From CAYZJD01 sp964478455 (GTDB lineage Bacteria; Acidobacteriota; Terriglobia; Bryobacterales; Bryobacteraceae), in contig CAYZJD010000116.1 of the NCBI GenBank assembly GCA_964478455.1, forward strand, positions 1 to 11,728: 11,728 bases of DNA, given 5' to 3'. The number at the start of each line of letters is the position of its first letter. Within the stretch, counting starts at the first letter, position 1. The notes under the pieces were generated by a model. It was not told the DNA's origin, did not search any database, and worked only from the letters and a program-made list of their open reading frames with translations. Positions 7,244 through 11,728 of the stretch are shown piece after piece. Made by a program: the position numbers and the translations under genes.

Positions 7244-7284
7244 CTTGTTGTCTTGGTGCCTTGGTGTCTTGGTGGTGAGATTCA
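7244..7284 (-). repeat. Octamer-built dispersed repeat, copy D, overlapping the small CxCC gene stop codon
   Basis: This is the longest copy. Four perfect-phase octamers (CTTGTTGT 7244-7251, then CTTGGTGC, CTTGGTGT, CTTGGTGG to 7275) are followed by TGAGATTCA. On the minus strand it opens with TGAATCTCACC, whose TGA (7284-7282) is the stop codon of the preceding small gene. It lies between that gene and the start of the reductase. Confidence 0.9.
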
Positions 7285-7593
7285 GTCCAGGTCGATGTCC
7301 CGCACCGGACGGCCCTCTTCCGGGTGTTCCTTGGCCTGCTTGAACAGCTCGTCGAACTTGCGGGCAAGCACGTCTTTGGACTTCTTCTCGGCTTCGACGG
7401 ATTTGCGGAAGGCCTCCTCGCGGCGCGCGGCTTCCCCCTTGAGGCGGGTGAGACCGTCCGAGAGGTCCTCGAGCGTGCGCGGCTTGGGAGCTTCGGTGAA
7501 GCTGATGACGGCCCGCGTCCCGGGGTCGATCTTGAGCGTCGCCTGGCAGCACGGGCACTGGGTCTCGATGAGCGCGTTTCCGCCCTTGGCCAT
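7282..7593 (-). CDS. Small conserved-looking protein with an N-terminal CPCC motif and coiled coil
   Basis: This 103-residue protein of unknown function begins MAKGGNALIETQCPCCQATL, with Cys13, Cys15 and Cys16. This could form half of a zinc ribbon, but no second cysteine pair follows, so metal binding would need a dimer or partner. From about residue 40 to 90 it is charged and predicted helical (LSDGLTRLKGEAARREEAF and following), like a coiled coil, and it ends in acidic DIDLD. No signal peptide or membrane segment is seen. It starts at 7593 on the minus strand; the alternative Shine-Dalgarno signals are weak. It is read toward the reductase gene 119 bases away, and its stop codon is part of repeat copy D. 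It shows ordinary coding character, but I do not assign a function. Confidence 0.75.
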   Translation of the reverse strand: MAKGGNALIETQCPCCQATLKIDPGTRAVISFTEAPKPRTLEDLSDGLTRLKGEAARREEAFRKSVEAEKKSKDVLARKFDELFKQAKEHPEEGRPVRDIDLD

Positions 7594-7635
7594 AACGTCT
7601 TCATCGTAACGCAGCGCCGCCGGATACGTCTCACG

Positions 7636-7659
7636 GTGGGGCAGGCACTATCGCCTGCC
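7636..7659. repeat. Dispersed hairpin repeat, copy 1 (GTGGGGCAGGC type)
   Basis: GTGG is followed by GGCAGGC (7640-7646), a six-base loop ACTATC and GCCTGCC (7653-7659), a perfect seven-base-pair stem. A near-identical element occurs at 11666-11689. It lies in the divergent spacer between the CPCC gene and the secreted protein, so it is not a terminator for either. Confidence 0.8.
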
Positions 7660-7666
7660 GGGTCAG

Positions 7667-7680
7667 CCTGCCAGGGCAGG
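7667..7680. repeat. Second short inverted repeat in the same spacer
   Basis: CCTGCC (7667-7672) and GGCAGG (7675-7680) form a tight inverted repeat next to the first hairpin, re-using the same core sequence. CCAGGGCA (7672-7679) can alternatively pair with TGCCTGG (7686-7692). It may be a degenerate second copy of the hairpin repeat or a structured leader for the gene at 7727. Confidence 0.45.
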
Positions 7681-7726
7681 GCTTGTGCCTGGCCCGCACC
7701 GGCAGTAAGCTTGGGAGGGGGCAGCG

Positions 7727-8431
7727 ATGCAGATGGCTCGTTTGATCGCTTTGTTCGCGTTGGCGGTTGCGGCCAGCGCGCAATACACCGGATGGCGCAC
7801 ATACGGCTCGCGCCACGGCTTTGGCAACGTTGTCTTTCCCGGCACCGGGAGCGCGCCGCCCATGCTTCGGCATCCGTTCGGCGTGACCGATCCTGGTTTC
7901 GCCTGGCGTCTCGGCGGCATCGTGAGCGGCTTCCGGCCATATACGGGCGCGCCCCTGGACCGCCGGTATGGGTACTACCCGCGCCGCGCTTATGTCCCCG
8001 TCGCTTACCCGGTTTTCATCGGCGGCTATTACCCGGGCTACGCGGACCAGCCCAACGTGACCATCGTTAACCAGTCCCCGCCTCCGCCGCAGATCATCAT
8101 CAACAACTACGCGGCGCCGCCCGAGCCGGCGACCCCGGCGCCCAAGGAGTCCGATGCCGCGGCTTGGAAAGATGCGGGCGTCTCGGTGTATCAGGCGCCC
8201 TCGTCGGCCACCGCGCCCGGTGACGCGGAATCGGAGGCGACCGTGTACCTGATCGCGTTCAAGGACGGTGCAATCTATTCGGCCCTGGCCTGGTGGGTCG
8301 AGGGCGACACGCTGCACTACGTCACCACGCAGGGCAAACCCAACAAGGCTTCGCTGACGCTGATCGATCGCGCATTCAGCGAGCGCCTGAACCGCGAGCG
8401 CAGCATCGATTTCCATCTGCCGGCCAAGTAA
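7727..8431 (+). CDS. Secreted or periplasmic hypothetical protein, Gly/Tyr/Pro-rich
   Basis: This 234-residue protein is not assigned to a known family. The N-terminus MQMARLIALFALAVAASAQ is a typical Sec signal peptide, with likely cleavage after ASA near residue 18. Residues about 20-100 are rich in Gly, Tyr, Pro and Arg (YGYYPRRAYVPVAYPVFIGGYYPGY). A hydrophobic IIINNY stretch is followed by a Pro/Ala linker (PPEPATPAPKE). The C-terminal third (about 165-230) looks like a small folded domain, with ATVYLIAFKDGAIYSALAWWVEGDTLHYVTT and DRAFSERLNRER. That domain recalls short C-terminal domains found on Acidobacteria secreted proteins, but the function is unknown. A strong Shine-Dalgarno (GGAGGGG, 7714-7720) supports the ATG at 7727; Met3 is an alternative. 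It converges on the Nudix gene with six bases between stops. Confidence 0.85.
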   Translation: MQMARLIALFALAVAASAQYTGWRTYGSRHGFGNVVFPGTGSAPPMLRHPFGVTDPGFAWRLGGIVSGFRPYTGAPLDRRYGYYPRRAYVPVAYPVFIGGYYPGYADQPNVTIVNQSPPPPQIIINNYAAPPEPATPAPKESDAAAWKDAGVSVYQAPSSATAPGDAESEATVYLIAFKDGAIYSALAWWVEGDTLHYVTTQGKPNKASLTLIDRAFSERLNRERSIDFHLPAK

Positions 8432-8437
8432 CGGCCC

Positions 8438-8821
8438 TCAAACCCGGCCCGCCGCCAGCCGCCGCACAAAATCCCTGTCCCCTTCGAGGAAGTCATACTC
8501 CGGCAGCCGCTTCGGCCGCTCCCAGCGGATCTGCTCGAAGGTCAGGTTGGCCGGCTCTCCGTCGAACTCTTCCACACGGTAGAAGATCAGCAGAAACGGC
8601 GGGCGCCCGGCATAGGCATGTTCATAGCGGGCGATTTCCGAACCGACCTTAGCCCGCAGGGCAAGCTCCTCGACGAGTTCCCGCGCGAGCGCCATGCGCG
8701 GCGATTCCCCGCGCTCAACCTTGCCGCCGGGGAACTCCCACTTGAGCGGATGGCTGTCGCCGCGCTGTCTCTGGCAGATGAGCACCGAGCCATCCCGCAC
8801 GATCACCCCCGCCACCACCAT
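8438..8821 (-). CDS. MutT-like Nudix hydrolase
   Basis: It is likely a nucleoside-triphosphate pyrophosphohydrolase, such as a MutT-type enzyme cleaving 8-oxo-dGTP or another oxidised or cytidine nucleotide. The 127-residue form from the ATG at 8821 has MutT length and begins MVVAGVIVRDGSVLICQRQ. It carries KWEFPGGKVE and the Nudix box G-x5-E-x7-REL-VEE (GGKVERGESPRMALARELVEEL), so the metal-binding glutamates are all present. The usual Gly near the box end (EExGU) is Ala here, a tolerated change. An extended start at 8881 or 8890 is possible but adds a basic, non-conserved leader. No good Shine-Dalgarno is seen for any start. It is divergent from the scaffold gene at 8921 and convergent with the gene at 7727. 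Confidence 0.88.
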   Translation of the reverse strand: MVVAGVIVRDGSVLICQRQRGDSHPLKWEFPGGKVERGESPRMALARELVEELALRAKVGSEIARYEHAYAGRPPFLLIFYRVEEFDGEPANLTFEQIRWERPKRLPEYDFLEGDRDFVRRLAAGRV

Positions 8822-8920
8822 GGTCTGGCGGGGCCGGTTCCGCTGATGGACAATATCGGATGGCCCGCGGCGGCTTCGCATCGCCACCATTGAAGCACAC
8901 CGCGCCGGACGCCAACCAGC

Positions 8921-9283
8921 GTGTACAGCGAACGGCTCCTCGATCACTTCCGGAACCCGCGCAACGCCGGCGAACTCCCGCCCCCCGCCGTCGTCGTCGA
9001 AGTGACCAATCCCGTCTGCGGCGACATCCTGCGGCTCTCCGTGCTCTTCGAGGGCGATGCGGCCGCTGCCGTGCGCTACAAGGCGCGCGGCTGCACGGCT
9101 GCGATCGCCGCCGGCTCCGCCCTCACCGAGTGGATCGGCGGCCGCACCCGCGCGCAACTGGCGGCCCTCAAGCCCGCCGCCGTGGAGGACGCAGTCGGCG
9201 GACTCGCCGCCGAATCCAAGCACGCCGCCGTCCTCTGCGCCGACGCCGTGCAAGCCGTCCTGCGCGCCGCAAACAAACCATAG
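8921..9283 (+). CDS. IscU/NifU-like Fe-S cluster assembly scaffold
   Basis: This 120-residue NifU N-terminal-domain protein is expected to hold nascent Fe-S clusters for transfer to apoproteins in the cytosol. It begins (GTG start) MYSERLLDHFRNPRNAGEL, then TNPVCGDILRL with Cys33 and Asp35, and ARGCTAAIAAGSALTEWI with Cys58, all family hallmarks. The third ligand position is altered. Families usually show HCS, but here it reads KHAAVLCADAV, so the canonical site is Ala102 and a cysteine appears at 106, one helical turn later. No cysteine desulfurase or other isc/suf gene is in view. It is divergent from the Nudix gene with 99 bases between starts. The last 24 residues and stop are duplicated immediately downstream. 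The ORF is otherwise intact. Confidence 0.88.
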   Translation: MYSERLLDHFRNPRNAGELPPPAVVVEVTNPVCGDILRLSVLFEGDAAAAVRYKARGCTAAIAAGSALTEWIGGRTRAQLAALKPAAVEDAVGGLAAESKHAAVLCADAVQAVLRAANKP

Positions 9284-9326
9284 CGCCACCCACACGCCAG
9301 TCTGTCCGTCATCTTTCTCCTTATCC

Positions 9327-9356
9327 CTTGGTGCCTTGGTGTCTTGGTGGTGTGAT
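9327..9356 (-). repeat. Octamer-built dispersed repeat, copy E
   Basis: Three octamers CTTGGTGC, CTTGGTGT and CTTGGTGG (9327-9350) are followed by TGTGAT. The usual TGAGATTC tail is replaced by the duplication junction. It lies 43 bases after the scaffold stop codon, in opposite orientation to that gene. Confidence 0.88.
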
Positions 9357-9430
9357 CCGAATCCAAGCACGCCGCCGTCCTCTGTGCCGACGCCGTGCAA
9401 GCCGTCCTGCGCGCCGCAAACAAACCATAG
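9357..9430 (+). pseudogene. Duplicated 3' fragment of the IscU/NifU-like scaffold gene
   Basis: Unit 2 of the tandem duplication repeats codons for ESKHAAVLCADAVQAVL and the following RAANKP plus the TAG (9428-9430). There is no start codon or N-terminal part, so this is a non-coding gene remnant. The only change within it is silent. Confidence 0.85.
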
Positions 9431-9473
9431 CGCCACCCACACGCCAGTCTGTCCGTCATCTTTCTCCTTATCC

Positions 9474-9506
9474 CTTGGTGTCTTGGTGTCTTGGTGGTGA
9501 GATTTC
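9474..9506 (-). repeat. Octamer-built dispersed repeat, copy F
   Basis: CTTGGTGT occurs twice, then CTTGGTGG (9474-9497) and TGAGATTTC. It ends four bases before a TACAAT hexamer and 33 bases before the ankyrin gene start. Confidence 0.88.
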
Positions 9507-9509
9507 GTC

Positions 9510-9515
9510 TACAAT
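9510..9515 (+). promoter_or_regulatory. Candidate -10 box for the ankyrin-repeat gene
   Basis: TACAAT matches TATAAT in five of six positions and lies 23 bases before the GTG start at 9539. No convincing -35 exists at 16-18 bases. The TTGGTG cores of repeat copy F fall at the wrong spacing (13 and 21 bases), so the call is weak. Confidence 0.3.
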
Positions 9516-9538
9516 GAACTCATCTGTCTGGGACACCC

Positions 9539-10252
9539 GTGAACGACGCGGCTGCGATCATCCAGGCCGTCAGAGACGGAGACGTGTCGGCGGTTGAGCG
9601 TCTCTTGAGCGGCGATCCTGATCTTGTGCGTGCAACTGACGCCCACCGCAAGACACCGCTTCATTGGGCCGCCGAACACGATCACCACGCCGTCGCCGCG
9701 ATGCTATTGCGTGCGGGAGCCGACCTAGAGGCGGCCACCTCCTGGGGCGCCACGCCGCTCGACTGGGCGGCAACCATGGGCAGCACGAAGGTTGCCGATC
9801 TCCTCTTGGCGCACGGCGCACAGGGGATGAACCTCGTGGCGGCAGCGAGTCTCGGCAAACTGGACTTGGTTCGAACGTTCCTCGATTCGGGTGCTCCCCT
9901 CGCGTCCCTCGCCAGGAGGGCCGTTCCCGCGGAGCCTGATGATCACTGGGTCGCCGAGTCCGCCTGCATGAAGGGCGACGTGATCTCGGACGCGTTCTAT
10001 GGCGCCTGCCGGAATGGCCACACGGCGGTCGCCGCCTTCTTGCTCGAGCGCGGTGCGTACATCAATGCAAGAGGAGTCTTCGGTGCGACGGCCCTGCACT
10101 GGGCGGCGATCAACGGTCATAAGGACACAGTCGCGTTCCTCGTGGCCCGCGGCCCTGACCTCACCGTCCGCGACGCCCGGTTCGCCTCGACCCCGGAACA
10201 GTGGGCCGCCGAGGGCGGCCACGACGACCTTCGCCACTTGCTCCGCGCTTGA
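9539..10252 (+). CDS. Ankyrin-repeat protein
   Basis: This 237-residue solenoid protein is likely a protein-protein interaction module; no catalytic domain, signal peptide or membrane segment is seen. Ankyrin units are readable along the whole length: a capping unit (about 4-33), KTPLHWAAEHDHHAVAAMLL (38-57), ATPLDWAATMGSTKVADLLL, NLVAAASLGKLDLVRTFLDSGA, then after a longer insert (SLARRAVPAEPDDHWVAES) FYGACRNGHTAVAAFLLERG, ATALHWAAINGHKDTVAFLV and STPEQWAAEGGHDDLRHLL. The insert breaks the 33-residue rhythm near the middle and may be a loop. The start is GTG at 9539; the nearby ATG at 9514 is in another frame. The upstream region is the 147-bp duplication and repeat copy F. The partner is unknown. 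Confidence 0.9.
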   Translation: MNDAAAIIQAVRDGDVSAVERLLSGDPDLVRATDAHRKTPLHWAAEHDHHAVAAMLLRAGADLEAATSWGATPLDWAATMGSTKVADLLLAHGAQGMNLVAAASLGKLDLVRTFLDSGAPLASLARRAVPAEPDDHWVAESACMKGDVISDAFYGACRNGHTAVAAFLLERGAYINARGVFGATALHWAAINGHKDTVAFLVARGPDLTVRDARFASTPEQWAAEGGHDDLRHLLRA

Positions 10253-10320
10253 CAGTGGAGCGCGCAGTCTTGCGTGCCACGTCAGGCAGTCCTGCCGGCG
10301 GATGCCTACGGCGGACGCCC

Positions 10321-10351
10321 CTCTGCGTCCTCCGCGCCTCAGCGGTGAATC
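10321..10351 (-). repeat. Octamer-built repeat of a second, GC-richer subtype (copy G)
   Basis: CTCTGCGT, one extra C, then CTCCGCGC and CTCAGCGG, followed by TGAATC. The unit CTCNGCGN and the GGTGA-ATC ending parallel CTTGGTGN and GGTGAGATTC of copies A-F. It lies in the 167-base spacer between the ankyrin gene and the ArsR operon, 14 bases before the -35 box. Confidence 0.75.
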
Positions 10352-10365
10352 GGCTTGATGAGCCC

Positions 10366-10394
10366 TTGACACCGGCCGCCAGCTTATATATAAT
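10366..10394 (+). promoter_or_regulatory. Consensus sigma-70 promoter of the arsR operon
   Basis: TTGACA (10366-10371), exactly 17 bases, then TATAAT (10389-10394): a perfect match to the bacterial housekeeping consensus. It sits in an AT-rich island in GC-rich surroundings, 25 bases before the ATG. Transcription should start near 10401. Confidence 0.9.
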
Positions 10395-10405
10395 CAATTG
10401 GTTAT
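10390..10405 (+). promoter_or_regulatory. Candidate ArsR operator overlapping the -10 box and transcription start
   Basis: ATAATCAATTGGTTAT is a 16-base inverted repeat: half sites ATAAnCAA and TTGnTTAT match perfectly, with only the n pair unmatched. It covers most of the TATAAT box and the expected start point, where a bound repressor would block RNA polymerase. Autorepression by the ArsR-type product just downstream is the natural reading, inferred from position and symmetry. Confidence 0.7.
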
Positions 10406-10419
10406 TGAACGTCTGGGTT

Positions 10420-10788
10420 ATGCAAGCGCACGCCCCCGGCCTCGACGCCACCTTCGCCGCCCTCGCCGACCCCACCCGCCGCGCCATCCTCGCCCGCCTC
10501 GCTGCCGGCGAGGCCTCTGTCACGGAGCTGGCCAGGCCGTTCAACATGAGCCAGCCCGCCATCTCCAAGCACCTCAGGGTGCTCGAGCGCGCGGGCCTGA
10601 TTTCCACCAGCCGCGACGCGCAGCGACGGCCGCGCCGGCTCGAGCCCAGGTCGCTCGCGGACGCCAACGAATGGCTCGAGCGCTATCGCCGGCTCTGGGA
10701 GGCCAGCTTCCAGCGCCTCGATGCCCTGCTGGATGAATTGAAGACGCAGCAAAAACGCAAACGCACCAAGAGGGGAAATCGCCGATGA
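10420..10788 (+). CDS. ArsR-family winged-helix transcriptional regulator
   Basis: This 122-residue cytosolic DNA-binding repressor is expected to act as a dimer. It opens with the ArsR signature FAALADPTRRAILARLAAGE (12-31), followed by the helix-turn-helix SVTELARPFNMSQPAISKHLRVLERAGLI (33-61), then a wing region and a lysine/arginine-rich tail. It has no cysteine and no ELCVCDL motif, so it is not a classical arsenic or zinc sensor. The inducing signal is unknown. The ATG at 10420 follows the consensus promoter and palindrome, with a weak ribosome site. Its stop overlaps the SRPBCC gene start by four bases (ATGA). ArsR regulators paired with an SRPBCC gene are a common bacterial module, in which the regulator controls its own operon. 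Confidence 0.93.
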   Translation: MQAHAPGLDATFAALADPTRRAILARLAAGEASVTELARPFNMSQPAISKHLRVLERAGLISTSRDAQRRPRRLEPRSLADANEWLERYRRLWEASFQRLDALLDELKTQQKRKRTKRGNRR

Positions 10789-11264
10789 AAAACACTGGGA
10801 CTTTGAAAGTAACCACGCCCACCGACCGCGAAATCGTCCTGACGCGGATCTTCGACGCGCCGCGCCATCTGGTCTTCGACGCCTTCACCAAGCCCGAGCT
10901 GCTCAAGCGCTGGTTCGGACCGCGCGGTTGGTCGCTCGTGGTCTGCGAGGTCGACCTGACGGTGGGCGGCGCGTTTCGCTTCGTGCTCCGCGGTCCCGAC
11001 GGGCGTGACCTCGGCATGCGCGGCGTCTACCAGGAAATCGTGCCTCCCGAGCGCTCCGTTCACATCGAGTCGTTCGACGACTACCCGGGGGCCGACTCGC
11101 AGGTAACCGCCGTCTTCACCGAGCGCGAAGGCAGGACAACGCTCACCGCTACGGTCCTCTATCCCTCGCGGGAGGTCCGCGACGCCGTCATCAGGTCCGG
11201 CATGGAGCACGGCGCCGCCGAGAGCTACGACAAGCTCGCCGAGCTGCTGGCGCTGGCGGCCTGA
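10785..11264 (+). CDS. SRPBCC (AHSA1/START-like) domain protein
   Basis: This 159-residue single-domain protein of the AHSA1-type SRPBCC superfamily is a helix-grip fold with a deep hydrophobic pocket, thought to bind small ligands. The family start is clear (EIVLTRIFDAPRHLVFDAFTKPELLKRWFGPRGW, about 16-49), followed by VGGAFRFVLRGPDG, GVYQEIVPPERSVHIESFDD and the C-terminal helix GMEHGAAESYDKLAELLA. It starts with ATG in the ATGA overlap with the arsR-type gene, and a good Shine-Dalgarno (AGGGGAA, about 10771-10777) lies inside that gene, so translation is coupled. It is presumably controlled by the neighbouring regulator. Whether it modifies or senses the ligand is unknown. Confidence 0.93.
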   Translation: MKNTGTLKVTTPTDREIVLTRIFDAPRHLVFDAFTKPELLKRWFGPRGWSLVVCEVDLTVGGAFRFVLRGPDGRDLGMRGVYQEIVPPERSVHIESFDDYPGADSQVTAVFTEREGRTTLTATVLYPSREVRDAVIRSGMEHGAAESYDKLAELLALAA

Positions 11265-11300
11265 CGTCCTCGCGCCCGTAACACGATAAGGAGAACGCAC

Positions 11301-11660
11301 ATGACGAAAGACGTGGACGAATACCTCGCGCGCGTCCCGGAACCCGCCCGCACCACCTTGAACAAGGTTCGCGCGGCGATTCGGTCCGCCGTGCCGGCTG
11401 AAGCCACCGAGACCATCAGCTATCGCATGCCGACCTTCAAATACAAGGGACCGCTCCTCGGCTTCGCCGCCTTCTCGGACCATTGCAGCTTGTTCCCTAT
11501 GAGTCCGGCCGTAATTGAAGCGTTCAAGAACGAGCTCAAGGGCTTCCACACATCTAAAGGCACCATCCGCTTCCCCGTGGACAAGCCTCCCTCGGCGGCT
11601 CTGGTGAAGAAGCTCGTGAAAGCCCGCATCGCCGAGAATGAACGCAGAAAGCAGCGCTGA
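11301..11660 (+). CDS. DUF1801 / YdhG-like protein
   Basis: This 119-residue cytosolic protein begins MTKDVDEYLARVPEPARTTLNKVRAAIR and contains the typical AEATETISYRMPTFKYKGPLLGFAAFSDHCSLFP core, PAVIEAFKNELKGFHTSKGTIRFP, and a C-terminal helix ending in basic residues. The family includes Bacillus YdhG, described as an iron chaperone. That role is family knowledge, not shown here. A strong Shine-Dalgarno AAGGAG (11288-11293) lies seven bases before the ATG. It follows the SRPBCC gene by 36 bases on the same strand and is probably the third gene of the operon. ArsR, SRPBCC and DUF1801 genes recur together in soil bacteria, to my recollection. Confidence 0.9.
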   Translation: MTKDVDEYLARVPEPARTTLNKVRAAIRSAVPAEATETISYRMPTFKYKGPLLGFAAFSDHCSLFPMSPAVIEAFKNELKGFHTSKGTIRFPVDKPPSAALVKKLVKARIAENERRKQR

Positions 11661-11665
11661 GCAGA

Positions 11666-11689
11666 GTGGGGCAGGCGCTTTCGCCTGCC
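11666..11689. repeat. Dispersed hairpin repeat, copy 2 (GTGGGGCAGGC type)
   Basis: GTGG then GGCAGGCG (11670-11677), loop CTTT and CGCCTGCC (11682-11689): a perfect eight-base-pair stem. It matches 7636-7659 at all but two positions. It starts six bases after the DUF1801 stop. There is no U-run after it, so a role as intrinsic terminator is doubtful, though it could protect the 3' end of the operon mRNA. Confidence 0.85.
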
Positions 11690-11708
11690 AGCTCTGGAGA
11701 CTGAGAAC

Positions 11709-11728
11709 ATGCAAAGACGCAATTTCAT
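11709..11728 (+). CDS. Start of a protein with a possible Tat signal peptide, cut by the window edge
   Basis: ATG at 11709 follows GGAGA (11696-11700) by eight bases and reads Met-Gln-Arg-Arg-Asn-Phe before the window ends. RRxF near the N-terminus is the core of twin-arginine export signals (RRxFL). Only six full codons are visible, so both the gene and the signal are tentative. Confidence 0.4.

Larger units (their letters stand above)
9210..9503 (+). repeat. 147-bp tandem duplication of the scaffold gene 3' end plus its trailing repeat
   Basis: Unit 1 (9210-9356) and unit 2 (9357-9503) are the same 147 bases with three differences that I can find: C9238 to T9385, C9334 to T9481 and T9353 to A9500. 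Each unit holds the last codons and TAG of the scaffold gene, a 43-base spacer and one octamer-repeat element (copies E and F). The first difference is a silent TGC to TGT in Cys106. The unit junction falls exactly at the end of repeat copy E. Confidence 0.95.

Noticed and set aside
7244..7284. Short tandem units resembling a CRISPR or minisatellite
   Set aside because: Units are 8 bp without spacers and the same element recurs at dispersed sites; there are no cas genes.
8822..9442. N-terminal extension of the Nudix frame on the minus strand
   Set aside because: It runs through the 147-bp duplication and the opposite-strand scaffold gene, and its sequence repeats itself because of that duplication; MutT-length homology starts at 8821.
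10161..10667. Minus-strand open frame across the ankyrin-ArsR spacer
   Set aside because: It crosses the repeat, the consensus promoter and the arsR gene in antisense and shows no family features.
11666..11689. Hairpin as an intrinsic terminator of the arsR operon
   Set aside because: The stem is strong but no T-run follows, and an equivalent copy stands in a divergent promoter region at 7636-7659.

Overview
The window is GC-rich bacterial DNA from a draft or metagenome assembly: two runs of exactly ten Ns mark scaffold joins. Gene content (C5-pathway heme genes with a HemX/CcsA-type membrane protein upstream of hemA, a siroheme-dependent reductase, ArsR/SRPBCC/DUF1801 genes, a Gly/Tyr/Pro-rich secreted protein) and many short dispersed intergenic repeats suggest a soil bacterium of the Acidobacteriota (Bryobacterales/Solibacter-like). 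This is an inference from overall impression; the window holds no rRNA or other definitive marker.

Layout. Positions 1-3051 (minus strand) hold a tetrapyrrole operon read as ccsA/hemX-like > hemA > hemC > probably hemD, whose first two codons may just enter the window. A plus-strand pair follows: a short-chain dehydrogenase (3167-3883) and a stand-alone Clp-type AAA+ ATPase (3981-5147). The 5148-5377 spacer holds three copies of an octamer-built repeat and a sequence gap. On the minus strand come a ferredoxin-dependent nitrite/sulfite reductase (5378-7162) and a small CxCC protein (7282-7593). Then come a secreted hypothetical protein (7727-8431, +), a MutT-like Nudix hydrolase (8438-8821, -), an IscU/NifU-like scaffold (8921-9283, +), a 147-bp tandem duplication of that gene's 3' end plus its trailing repeat, an ankyrin-repeat protein (9539-10252, +), and an ArsR-SRPBCC-DUF1801 operon (10420-11660, +) behind a consensus sigma-70 promoter with an overlapping palindrome. 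The right edge cuts off an ORF that begins like a Tat signal peptide.

How the genes relate. HemA and HemC make the hydroxymethylbilane precursor from which both heme and siroheme derive. Siroheme is the cofactor of the reductase at 5378-7162, and both that enzyme and the scaffold protein belong to Fe-S biology. The ArsR operon looks like a self-contained autoregulated module.

The most unusual material is between genes. Seven elements are built from an 8-bp unit (CTTGGTGN, or the related CTCNGCGN) and end in a TGA(G)ATTC-like tail. Two of them supply the TGA stop codon of the adjacent gene. A second dispersed hairpin family (GTGGGGCAGGC...GCCTGCC) occurs twice. No CRISPR array, tRNA, rRNA, transposase or prophage gene was seen.
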